From positions 5,249,207 to 5,313,206 of the forward strand of contig NC_070571.1 of the NCBI RefSeq assembly GCF_026914185.1: a DNA stretch of 64,000 bases, given 5' to 3'. Below the pieces are notes generated by a model. That model was not told where the DNA came from. It ran no database searches and saw nothing but the letters and a program-made list of their open reading frames with translations. Shown one piece after another: positions 34,767-45,716 of this stretch (positions are counted from its first letter, which is position 1; every line of letters begins with the position of its first letter). The position numbers were made by a program, and so were the translations under genes. The DNA comes from Puccinia triticina. Its lineage: Eukaryota > Basidiomycota > Pucciniomycetes > Pucciniales > Pucciniaceae.

Positions 34767-34904
34767 GGGTTCTCAAAGTTGCAACGTAGCGGCATATGTT
34801 ATGAAAACATACAACCTTATTTGCAGGGACTGTCAAATTCTTCCCTGAAACAAAGGTGTGTATGGCAGTATGTCACATTTGTATGTTTTCAACTTTGAGA
34901 ACCC
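34767..34904. mobile_element. Small MITE, GGGTTCTCAAAGTTG ends
   Basis: The left end GGGTTCTCAAAGTTG (34767-34781) is exactly inverted at 34890-34904. Just inside, ATGAAAACATACAA on the left is mirrored by TTGTATGTTTTCA on the right. Length is 138 bp, non-coding. The target duplication is unclear. Confidence 0.6.
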
Positions 34905-36080
34905 TAAATGATTTTATCCTAATTTGACAAGTTTATTGGGTCCTAGGACCAGAAGGAACAATGTTTAACCCCCTCCCCCCCTTGATTGGGGGAGGATTGC
35001 TGGGTACCCAGCCCCGGGGTTTTTTCCCCAAACAATGGCCTCAGGCACTGCCTGGTGGGTGCACAGCGGGTGTGAGGGGTACTCATCCGGCGCAGGTGCC
35101 AGGTACCCCCCAGTGGGTACCCAAAGTCAATACTTAGTAGGGGCAGCACCACAAGCTTGTTTTTCTTACCCATTGGGAGTTTCAAGTTGTTTTTTTTAGC
35201 TCTAAAAACTCATCTTCATCCATATTCAAACGTAAAGAGGGGCTTCAAAAATGAGGCCCCAATTGGATGGAATTGTTGTATTTCATATCTGGTAAGGTTC
35301 AGCACTAGATTTCACATGTACATATATTATTATTGATATATATTTCTTCAAAAATTGAATCTCAACAGATATATGGTATAAAAATGGTGTCAAAACAGGG
35401 ACTGAATCATAAATTCTTATTCTAAATTTGGAAGGGGAATTTTTACATAATCTTAGGCTAGACTCAGAGTTGTTTATGGATCTTTTTCAGGCCCTGTTTG
35501 TTAATTTTATCAATGAGTGTGATAAATTGGTGAATTTGAATTATATTTCAAAAAACATATATTATTAAAAGGGGGTATCCAATATGACAAAATCCACCAT
35601 TTAGGCCCCAATTATAAACACTTTTATGAGATATTTTTGAAAAGTTTTTGAATTTGCCCAAAAAAGAAATTGAACTTTTTTTTGAAATCTTTTTAATTTC
35701 AAAAATACTGCAGATGCACTCAAATACACCCAGGAGGTGTGTTTGAACCATTTTTGGAAGAAAAAATGTTTTCATTTTGTTTTCAAATAATTTTCAGTTT
35801 ATTTTCAAAAAAATTTCAAAAAAATCTCAAAAAATTGTTTATAATTGGGGCCTTAATTTACGGGTTTGAAAAAAACACCATTTTTAAAACATGCTGGTCC
35901 TTCTTCTACCCTATTTTGGGATCCACTGGTGAAAAATTTCATTTTTGGCTAATTGACTGGTTTCTAATTGTAGATTTCACATATTTGATACCCCCTAATG
36001 ACACTCAATCATGATGCAACAATTAAGGGGTTTCAAATAAGTCAGATTTTGAAATCAGTTATCAAAACTAACACCTGCAG
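34905..36080. other. AT-rich non-coding DNA
   Basis: No gene is seen. The segment 34955-35180 holds runs of CCCC and GGTACC-type words like those near 34000. The segment 35575-35890 contains an imperfect inverted repeat: GGCCCCAATTATAAACA at about 35602 and its inverse GTTTATAATTGGGGCC at 35837, with Phe/Lys-coding A/T runs between. This gives the mirrored frames on both strands and is another probable MITE. Confidence 0.45.
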
Positions 36081-36489
36081 CAACGGTGGGTAGTTATGGT
36101 ACAGTTATTGGTAACGTACCAATATTGTAACGGTTTTTCTCTTGTTACTGTTACCAACAACCGTAACAGAAGTGTGTTACAATATTGCACACCCAGGATG
36201 TTTGAAATTTGACATCCGTTACAATATCTACCTGCACAGAGGGGCAGATATTGGACAACATATGATCCAGAGGGGGCCATTTGCCCCTCTTTATCTTGTT
36301 AACCAGTGTTTAACGTGTTACGCTACTAGTAACACAAGTAACACCAAAAAAATCAGGCCCGTTACAATACGGGCCCGGGGTTACAACTGGTTGTTACTAG
36401 TAGCACTAACACCTGAGTGCAGTAACGGCAAGCGTTACACTACACAGATAACGGCGGTTATTGTAGCCTATTGTAACTACCCACCGCTG
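36081..36489. mobile_element. TAACG-pentamer palindromic element, 7-bp target duplication
   Basis: Flanked by the 7-bp direct duplication CCTGCAG (36074-36080 and 36490-36496). The left end reads CAACGGTGGGTAGTTA; the inverse of the right end reads CAGCGGTGGGTAGTTA. The interior is mainly reiterated GTTAC/GTAAC and TAACG words in both orientations, so it can fold extensively. The ends resemble those of the TAGCG elements (CAAYGGTGGGCC). No coding capacity. Confidence 0.82.
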
Positions 36490-36496
36490 CCTGCAG

Positions 36497-38769
36497 CTTT
36501 TGTTTATCCAGAGGAAGCTGCAAGGTTTTGGTGGGAAACTCCCCTTTGGAAGCAATTCACCATACACATACCTTACTGAAAGTTGCATGAGCAGACAAAG
36601 TCTGCAGTGCATTTTTGCCAATGTGAACCCCTAATGGGCCCTTGAATGTTTACAATTCAATATAGAGACCATTTGCATGTTTGCATTGTGAGAATACACG
36701 CCTAGGTGAACGGCAGCGCACTCATAAATTGAGAAAGCGGCCGCGATCTCAATCAGCTGCGGATTATGGTGAGCTAAGCGAACCACTTCCGCAGTCCAAA
36801 GCTAAAAGCCGCGGAGTCGTAAAACTGACACATCGAGTTGATGTATGCAGGTCCGACCTTAGCGAGCAGCAAAAACAACCTCAAGGCAAATCCTGCCCAC
36901 CAATCTCTCGCGGACAGAATAGCCGAAGCAAGCGCCACAGGTAAGCGGCCGGCTATAATGTTTGACGAGAAGATTAAGATGTAGAGCTAATGCCACATTC
37001 CCCCAGATTCTGCAAAACAGAATAAGACGGACCAAACCGATTCCACTCAAAGAGTTGGAGAGCCAATCGGTTAGTAGTCTTGTCCCAAAGCGTGAAACAT
37101 AAAGATTTAACTGAGAGCTGGATAACTCGACTTTGTTCCAGATAACGTCGCAGCTCTCATAGATCGTTTCTCTGGCGCCAAATAACCGGATAAGGAACAG
37201 CAATAGCTCCATCCAAGTAAGGACCAAAGGTCTCTAAACAACTGAAAGACAATCGGCTAACAAATGAAATCGTGCAGACCGTACTTAACTCACAGGAAGA
37301 AGAACAAAGTTCTTTCCTCTTCTACTTTCCTATCTACATCACGAAGCGGCCTATTCGCCTGCTCTTAGGTAAAAATCCTCATTTGATTTCTACTCTATTA
37401 AAGATGTATTTAGTTTTAAAGTTGAGGTTCTGATGAGCAGAAATAAAACTCTTAGTCTTTTGAGTTCTTTCATGCATGGGGGTTCACATGCTGCTGATAT
37501 TGGTCAAATCTGCATCCAAACCTGGTTAAAAATTTGAAATTGGCCTCTGATTATTCTCAGAAAGTGTTCAAGTTTTTTTGGAAACTCCTGTAAGGACTCT
37601 GTTAGTCCTTCACTGAGAGTGAGCTGGAACGGGCACGAGGGACGAGGCGGAAAGCCTAGAGCGGTTCTAGGACCAAACACAGGGGGTTTTGATTACTGGC
37701 TGGCTGGCTGGCTCAGAGAGAATGAGTATCAGTTCTCTGCTGAGCCAAGGAAGGAAGGAGAACGGGCTATCTACAAAGCTATGACAGGGCAGGTGTCCAT
37801 TGGTGACACCTTGTGAACCCCAGAGGAAGAGGGGGGTTTACAACTCCCCTTTGGAAGGAAGATCCCATTAGGGAAAATTTCCTGGAATTGTTTACTAGCA
37901 AACAAACTTTTTTCAACTCATTAGCAACGTGAGCCCCTAATGTGAAGCTATATTTTTTTAAAATGAGAAGAATCTATATATGATATATATTAAGACGGAC
38001 ATAATACAATGACAGGAAAAGCAAATCAATGAAAGCACTTGCCTGGGTTTAAGATTGAAATATAAATGAGCGGACAAGTAGATAAAAGAGAAGGGCTTAA
38101 GGACAATGAGGACTCAGGACAAGAGACATAATTCAATTTCCAATACATATTCCTAATTCTTTTTCAATTTCTCTCCTCTGTGCTTTGGAACTGCGGTGTT
38201 TTTCTTTGGTTATGTGCCATGCGCTTTAGCAGGCTTTCTTCCGGAGGATACATGTAATTCTTGGACAGGTCGCACACGTGGCAGTTGGGATTCCACTTGG
38301 GGTTCTTGGAGCTCCTATGCCGGACATAACAGCCTCATTGCCCTACCTTCCCCTCTCTCAAATTCTTCGTGGCTGCAAGGAGTCAGACTGTCAGATCACG
38401 GCAAATGATTTGTAGATCCAACAATCAGTACATCTAGGGGCTGATACTGCGTTGTCTTGGTGCTGTCACCGGGGTACCCTCAGGGGCGGGGGGGGTGGCT
38501 CCCAACCGTTGACCCGCTCGCGTGTCTCGTTGCCCTGCCGCCCGCTCAACTCGAGTGAGCCAGCTGACACACCATATCCACTGATGCGTGGAACCAGACT
38601 CAAACGTCGACGAAAGTGATTTTCATCGCTGAATACATAGTAAGTCAACTAAACCTTGTCGGTCTCCTCACGTGTAACTCGCACCTGAATAATCAAATTG
38701 GGTTGATTTCTGTTCTTCAAACACCTACGTAGGTTGTTTTTATCAGTTACATAATTGTCATCGGATAGC
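36497..38769. other. Gene-poor DNA, possible broken coding fragment at about 36690-37080
   Basis: The stretch 36690-36942 keeps an open frame with basic, Ser/Gln-rich composition (RKRPRSQSAADYGELSEP), followed by a donor-like GTAAGC at 36941 and an acceptor-like CCCCCAG at 37006. This could be a decayed gene or transposon exon; no domain was recognised. The remainder, including 37620-38769, has no supportable gene. GGCT microsatellite at about 37695-37712. Confidence 0.3.
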
Positions 38770-40072
38770 ATGCCTACCATCACACTTTCTTGGACGGATC
38801 TGGCGCTTTTTGCGCTGACCGCTGGTCTGATCGGCGGTATCGTCCTCATCGGTCGCTCGAACTCCAACGTGACGACTGCCTCCAACCAGAAGAAAGGCAC
38901 TGCTGCATCGAAGAAGAAAAAGAAGGCTAAAAAAGGAGAGCCCATTTCCAGCCCCCCTCCGCCCTCGTCTTCAGTGAAGCGTCAGCAGAATCCAGCACAT
39001 TCTCCTTCGGTGAAGCTAGAGGACAGTCCAGCGCAGTCTTCACCACCTGCACAGTCGATCACTCCACCTGAAAATCATACGGACTCTTCACCTGTCGTCC
39101 AATCCCAAACGGTTGAAGCTAAGCGAGTTTCCGCCCCCCCTGCTCAATCTCAGACATCCCAAAAGAAGAAGGCCGGTAAAAAACCAACAGAGACCATCAA
39201 CGATCAAGATTTCCCTCCGCTCGCCACGGGAAAAGATGAAAGTAACAATAAAACAAACTCAAACAAACCGAAGCGGCCATTCGCCGAAAGGCATCAACAA
39301 CCCGTCCGGAAGACTATTGTGGATGATATGAGTAAGTTTTGGATCTCGAATCGAAATGCTCTGTTGGATAGTTTAATGATGTTCTTCTTGCACCTTTGCG
39401 GCGATCCGTTACTTTCAGTCGACGAGGATGTCCAGAAGCCACTCAAGATGGCCAGGGTCATGAACATCGTCAACCCAGAGCCAAAAACTCCATTATCGCC
39501 TGCAAGTGAACCAGACGATGGATGGGAAAAAGTTCCCGATTCAAAACGTGCGGGTCTATCATGTTTTGACCGACTCAATGAGATACTCCATTCAAGCTAC
39601 TGACTTGTTTTTACTTTCTATCTTAAACATCACATTTCAATCACAGGGTCGCGTACAAATGGAATTACAATCTCGATCGGCACCGGATCCTCTGCTCAAC
39701 CGGCCTCAAAACCTAAGCCGGTGTCTGAACAAGCAACATCCAAGCGTCAACGCCAGAATGCTAAAAAGAAGGAGGCCGCAAAAGCCCTTAAAGCAGCCGA
39801 AGAAGCCGAACGGCTCAGCCACCTCTCTGCTCATAAGCGAGAACAGGAGCGTATGCGAATGAATGCCCAGACTCGCTCACCTCAACCGAGTTCCATCAAA
39901 CCTGCTGGCAAAAAGGTCGCCACAGCATCGGTGGCTGAAGATGGTAAATCCTTCGATCTTTCTGTCTGATTTGTTGCCTTGGCTTGTCGAAAGTCACTCG
40001 CAGCTGATCTTGTTTCAAAATTCTCAACCCCAAACACTGGTTCGTATCTTAGGTCGTTTGATTTGGGAATGA
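38770..40072 (+). CDS. Lys/Ala-rich single-pass membrane protein, unknown function
   Basis: Exons are 38770-39331, 39419-39547, 39647-39943 and 40053-40072, all GT-AG and in phase, giving 335 residues. An N-terminal hydrophobic segment (LALFALTAGLIGGIVLIG, about residues 10-28) is followed at once by a basic cluster (KKKKKAKKGE). That suggests a signal anchor with a cytosolic body. The middle is Pro/Ser-rich with NDQDFPPLATG. Then come DDGWEKVPDSKR and a charged coiled-coil-like helix (KRQRQNAKKKEAAKALKAAE, HKREQER), ending in DGRLIWE from a final 20-nt exon. Similar architecture is common among conserved fungal proteins without a known role; an endoplasmic reticulum location is a guess. The terminal exon was chosen because it replaces a random tail with a tryptophan-containing end. 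Confidence 0.75.
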
Positions 40073-41630
40073 GCCACTGTTTTCACATGATGTGTAAAGT
40101 CAGGAAATACTTTGGTACGATCGATAACTCTTCATAAGCTAGTCACTCCGAAACAATCTGACTGCTGAGCACCGGCCCGGTTTTTTTTATCTTTATCTCG
40201 ACTCTCATCCACTCCCAGGGATGGGAAGGTTTGGATATGCACCCTTTTCGAAGATAAACACTGAGAAACACAACACATTATGGTTGAACTCTTCCACTAA
40301 ACTGTCAACTTTCACATCCTTCTTCATACTATTTCTTACTTTTTTCTCTTTAACGTTTGGATGTGTGCTAGAAATTATTGTACCTCTTCAATTTTACTTG
40401 ACTCTATAGTTGCTTCTATTCCTTACAATAAATGAAAAAATTTATAAACCAGAACTTGTGAGAGCTTGAGCCATTTGAATTTGGAAATTCCTGGAAGCAA
40501 TCAAAATCTTGAAAGGCAATGTTCCTTATGTTTCAAGTTGAGATGCCAAAACATAGTACAGGAGATGTTTTAGTGCGCGCAAGTCTCTCCAGTTTAGGTC
40601 CCAGAATGCAGGTGTCCCTTTATAGCAGGCCTGGAACTTGAATGAGTCCAGTCTCCTGGAACCCATCCAAGTCAAACACCTCTGTAACATTAACAATCAA
40701 TTCCATCTCTCAAAATCCTGACAAATTTGAAGTTCAAATCTCAAGTTTAATGCTATAGAGATAACCAATCTTTTAGAGGGGGTACTACATAGTGGCGGTG
40801 TGGGAAACAGTCCTGTAACATGAACTAAAACTTACACATCCAAACAAGAAAAAACTGAAGTGAAATCAACATGGCAAGTAAAAGCAAGAATGACTGGAAT
40901 CTGATGGAGAATCATGGTGTTGAACCTTTTGCATAACAACAGCAATGATTTTGGCCAGGAGCTGTCATTTCAAGTTTTATGGACACTGAAATCTGCGCCA
41001 AAACTTGCTTATAGTTTCAGTTAGCAATTTTGGTCATCATAGATGTTGATATGCCAGGGGGTGTTTTGATAGCTTGAGTACTAGTAACAAGACTGTGTGA
41101 TGTTATACAGTTTGGACGGACAGTCATCTAGATCCAGTTTTGATAAACCTGTTCGGCATTTTTCCTCGGAGGTGAAAAAAGGAAGGTGACATCGCTATCT
41201 CGGAGCGGGTCCATTTCATGGTATTCTCGCAAAGCTACGGAAAATACATTGGGGCAAGCGGTCACCATAGACCGGCGTCTCGGCCGATCTTACTCAACCT
41301 TTGATAATCAGCCAACAGAACTTCAAGACGCACCAAGGGAAAAGCCCCGATTGGGTGAAAACAAAGCATTAACCCTTTTTCCATACAATAAGTAACTAGA
41401 ATACTTACCGGGAATGTCAGCCATCAGTAAGTGTTCACTAGTTTCACATCGTTCCAGTCGTTCGATCGGGCCCTTTTGGTGCGCTCTGTCGGTCGTTCCC
41501 CTCAAGATATTGTCGGTCCCGGCTCCGGTGCTTTCATCTATTATATCCTCCAGATCAATTGTTAAACGACACCAAGAAGTATAAATCTAAGAAGATTGAG
41601 TAATACAATTTCAGGGCGACTGGCAGAAAT
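40073..41630. other. Convergent intergenic region
   Basis: Lies between the 3' ends of the membrane-protein gene and the VPS9-domain gene. AT-rich, non-coding. Frames at 40221-40409 and 41186-41395 have no domain. Nothing repetitive is visible. Confidence 0.5.
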
Positions 41631-43970
41631 CTACTGACCACTCTGGGTTCCTCGAAAGTTGAGGAACTCTCTAGACCGCGAAGCCTGATGCCCCAATCTT
41701 CCAAGCCCAGGCAAGCTAGATAGTCGTTGGCTGATGGTTACCCGGTCTTCTTCGGTCTGAGATGGGTGAGATGACTGGGTAGGATTACCAAGAGCGCCTG
41801 AGGGTCCTGGATTGTTTTGAAATAGCGAGCTCAAGCGTTTTACGGCATTCGACCCATTAACAAGAGTATCGCTTGTTGGCAGAGCATTTGAGGGAGATTG
41901 ATCTTGTCGTTCGTTGGGTTGATTGCGGCGGAGGAGTCCTACTCGGTTCCCCCAATTGCTGATATTCCCCTCACGTTTTCCCCCGGAGCCTGAGCCGATC
42001 AACTTCTTGACATCCTCTAACGTCCGTGGTGCCGATCGTGAGCCACCAGCCAGCCCTAGCTTGGCAGCAGGCGCATCCAAAAGTGTACTCGAGATCACTC
42101 TCTGATATCCTCCCATCAAAACACCACCTACGGCTCGACTTGCTGCAATCAAAGCATCCTCAACCTCGCTGTTTCCAGTTTTTTCTCTACCGCGCTTCAT
42201 AGACGAAGGAAAAGTTCCATAACCAGCTCGAATGGAACCCCTTGGAGTGGAGCTCAAGTTTTCGCCACTCTGATCTTGGCGTGACGCTTGGATCAATGTA
42301 GTTTGGAAAGTTTCATAGCCATCGAGTCCAACGAAGTTCTTGATGAATTCACAGCTGACGCTAAAGTTGACCAAGCAGTAGTCTGTCTCCCCTTTGACTA
42401 ATCGCTGGTATCGAAACCGATTGGCGTAATTCAAATTAGATATTAGTTTACTTGGATTTGCCTTGATGATGAGATAGATCAATATTGGCAGGATCAGGTC
42501 AGCACTCGAAGAGTTAGGTCGTGGTTTGGTGACTTCAGCGGGATCGGGCAGCCGCGGCTGGACATCTTCAGAGTGTGCAGGAGGGGGCGCAGGCGGATCG
42601 ATCAGGCTGGTATGCATGGCATCCAAGAGGTCGCTTGCAGAAGGCTGATCTTTCGGCAACGGACGAAGAGGCGAAGACATTGGAAGCGTTCTGTCCATTG
42701 TTGTAGTATTTGTCGGAATTCCGGCACGATCAACTATATCCGACATTTCAACTTCATTCGAGTTGCCTGGATCTTGAGATAGTTGTCCTGTGGCGATACC
42801 AGCTGGGATTCCTTCTTTTTTCATCGGGATTGGAGGCAGTAAGCTCAAGCCATCTAAATAGTTAGTCAAAGTCCAGACAAAGTAGTTTCTAGTCATCAAA
42901 AAAAGGGATGACGATTGCTTTGAAATCTGAGTTTTAAAAAATGCCTACCAACAATCAGCTTGTGGACGGTCACAAAAACCCCAACTTTATCACGAGGGGA
43001 ACGGCATTCATTTTGCTGAAGTCGAGATAGTTCTGGAGGTTCAACGCATGAGGAGCAAAGAATCAAAACATAGTGGGTCAGATGCCGTAACGTTTTGGGT
43101 AAGCCAGCTTGTTCAGCTTACCGGCAGAAGCATTTTTGATGATTTCGTCTAGTCCAGCACGAATGGCAATGATACCATCGGGATCGTCCATCACTCTCCT
43201 TTCCAAATCTAAGCCCAAGTGATCGCTGATGAGAGCCGGTTTGTTTTGTTTTCAGTTGGACTGACTACGGTGATCACTGCCAGTGCAAGCACATTGAAAT
43301 CTACTGTTCTCTGATTGAAGAAAGACTGACAGGGTCATGTCAAGGAGATTCAACTGTGCAATCTTCTCGCTAAATTCTTGATCTTCGAGAGATTCTTCAA
43401 AGATCCGATCGTATAACTCAACGCAAACGACATGCTCTATGAGCTCCAAGGTGTGATCAATAATCATCCTCGTTTCACCCTCGTGCTCGATCGCCTCGAG
43501 CTCCTCCTGGTACTCTTTCTCGAGTTCATGATCGATTTCTTCATACATTTCTTGGATGACCTCGCCGATCTCCTGATTGGAAGCTAGATTGAGTGAGCGT
43601 ATTTGGGATGAGTTGGTATGTTATATAACGAAGATCGGGTATATGTAGCAAAGGATAACTTACGGTGAGCGGACGAGAATGGATCAGAAGAAGGGCTCGC
43701 AGAGGGATCCGGCTTAGAGTCTGAGATCGAGAGACGGGAGATGTACTTCTGGATGACGTTAAGCATGTTGTCCTCCAAGCTTCCAAGCCCATCCTTGATC
43801 CGATTGGAGATTGCCCCAGTGGTGGATTGGTCGAGTGCGACCGAGTCGACTTGGCGATAAACGGCGATGGTCTGAGGCTCCGGTTCGGATCGAGAAGGGA
43901 AGAGAGAGGCCAATCTCTGAGCGGTACTACCCCGCGCTGGTGGATTGTTATTCAGCCGAGTGGTTTCCAT
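41631..43970 (-). CDS. VPS9-domain protein, Rab5-type exchange factor
   Basis: Several exons on the minus strand: start METTRLNNN at 43970, followed by coding segments near 43970-43665, 43548-43260, 43230-43120, 43020-42950 and 42899-41631. Conserved pieces in order: HVVCVELYDRIFEESLEDQE with LNLLDM (helical bundle before the core), LGLDLERRV, IKNASAG, QQNECRSPRDKVGVFVTVHK, then the VPS9 core SADLILPILIYLIIKANPSK, LISNLNYANRF, and GETDYCLVNFSVSCEFI. VPS9 domains load GTP onto Rab5/Vps21 and so drive endosome and vacuole traffic. The long Ser/Pro/Arg tail after the core (about 270 residues) has no CUE domain visible. Junctions between 43260 and 42899 were judged by conservation and not all were fixed to the base. 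Confidence 0.85.
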
Positions 43971-45156
43971 TTGTTTTTTTTTGAAAAAGCAGGTGCGGTG
44001 GTACAATCTGAGTCACTTTGCTATGCGTCGGAACCCAAAGTTAACCGAGCTTAACATGCCCTACACGGCGGGGGTGCTTCCTGGCCCGCCTGTTTGTGGA
44101 GACGACGGGATCACCGGCTCTGTGAAATCCACGTGGATTTCACTGCTCCCCCCGTCGTCTCCACCCTCCCGTGGAAAATACGTGGAGACGACGGGCTTTC
44201 CCGTCGTCTCCACCTGCCCAACTCGTGAGCATTGCGTTGGCCCCCGGTTTTCTCCCTTTAGGACCTCTTTTTCCCTTCTTTTCTTTCTTTTCTTTCTTTA
44301 GTGCGCGGCCGAAGACGAGCAGTCTAGGGACAGACTGCAAGTGTGGTGGAGATGTGGTGGCCTGTTTCGTGGCGCCCACGACGCGGAAGATTCCTCAAGC
44401 TTTTCAGCCATCAAGACCTCAAATCACAGGACATCAAGATCAATCAGCGCGCGACGCGCGCGGCGGGATCATCAAGATGTTTCAGGAGCAGGTCCCGGTT
44501 CTCTTTGTGCTTGTTTTTGTTGCTTTTCCCTTCTTTTCTTTCCCAGTCTGATTTTCTTCTGTTTCTTAAATGCGCGTGTTGGAGAGGTTTTGTATGCGGA
44601 GGGTTGGTTTTCTTTCTTTGATGTTGTTTCCTTTCTGTTCTTTTCTCCCTTCTTTTGTTGTTGTGGCGCGCTTGTGCGCGCGGGTGTATGATGACTTGTC
44701 CACAGCATGTCACAACCCCGGAGTCTGAGTTCAGCTCGAACTCAGATGATGGGGCGGCATGGACTTCGTCTGAACCATAAATTTTTGTCTCAGATCATCC
44801 GTCAAACTCAAGAGTCCCGAATCTTAAAGTCTATTGATCCCCACCTTCTTGGCCGTTATACTCGCGGAGCTTCTGAGTTCACCCTCTCAGCCCCGGCGCC
44901 GTTCCCTTTCCTAGAGTCCTTTTTGTTTAGATCACTTTCCCCGGCCAGTTTGCCGACTCTTTTCTCAGATTCTCAACAGACAAACCACCGCCGACGGGAA
45001 TCTACTCCCCGTCGTCTCATAACAAATCCCCCCCCCCAAAAACTTCCGCTATCACTCAAATCCTAGAATCTCCCGGACCACCTCGAAGGCAGCGCTTAAC
45101 AGCGCACATTCCCTTCCAGTAACTGCCCACGGCCCAGCACCGGTCGGAGTTCCACA
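43971..45156. other. Intergenic with hairpin cluster
   Basis: Upstream of the VPS9-domain gene. It holds the inverted-repeat cluster at 44096-44213 and another hairpin near 44991-45022 (GACGGGAATCTACTCCCCGTC). The stretch 44260-44700 is T/C-rich on the plus strand. Open frames on both strands are low-complexity and show no domain. Confidence 0.4.
44096..44213. repeat. Cluster of perfect GACGACGGG hairpins
   Basis: GTGGAGACGACGGG occurs at 44096-44109 and 44182-44195. Its exact inverse CCCGTCGTCTCCAC occurs at 44150-44163 and 44200-44213. Positions 44182-44213 therefore form a 14-bp perfect stem with a 4-nt loop. Between the first pair sits a 22-bp perfect palindrome, GTGAAATCCAC/GTGGATTTCAC (44122-44143). 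It lies about 130-240 bp upstream of the VPS9-domain start codon. Confidence 0.85.
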
Positions 45157-45716
45157 GCGCATCCAGCCCAACCAGCCTCAAACCACACGCTCGGAGCCAC
45201 TCCTCCTGAAAACGCCCTGGACCAACCAGCCACTGGTAAGTTTTCCCTTCTTCTAGTCTGATCCAACCAGGCCGTTGGCAACAACCGGTTCCTGATGTGT
45301 TCAGCCATTAACCCTCCATTCGCTACCGTGTCCAAGCAGACATCGAGAACATGGACGTAGACCCTGCCCCCACCGGTTGTGCTCAACCAACCGTGGCGTA
45401 TCCTCTTTTTGCCTGGACCGGGCTCCTATAGTACCGTGCTTGCAATACAGTACGTAGACTCAGATGCCTCACCTGACTCAAAACATCTCGAATATAAGAG
45501 ACTGATCCATCCCCTCTTTTTCAGCTTCTTTTCTCCCGTCGAACCATCATCTTATCACGTTACACAACCCATTGACCAATCTATCACGAAACTTCCCTCA
45601 GCCAAATCGTTATCATCAGCTACTCCTCGTTATCATCAGCCACTCCACGAAGACCTCGTTCCGTGCAGCGGCCATCCCTTTTTTTTATCCATACGTTCTT
45701 GAAGAACATTCTTATT
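45157..45716. repeat. 560-bp LTR fragment, inverted copy of 59873-60432
   Basis: This segment matches the inverse of 59873-60432 along its whole 560 bp with scattered substitutions, and both copies have equal length. The other copy is internal to a complete solo LTR (59697-60492), so this is an LTR fragment lacking both termini. An open frame of 107 residues on this strand (45379-45702) is kept in both copies (minus 60210-59887) but shows no known domain; it is probably not a gene. The fragment abuts the decayed hAT transposase. Confidence 0.85.

Noticed and set aside
45379..45702. 107-residue frame conserved in two copies
   Set aside because: Both copies are LTR DNA; the frame survives because the LTR copies are similar, and no domain is visible.
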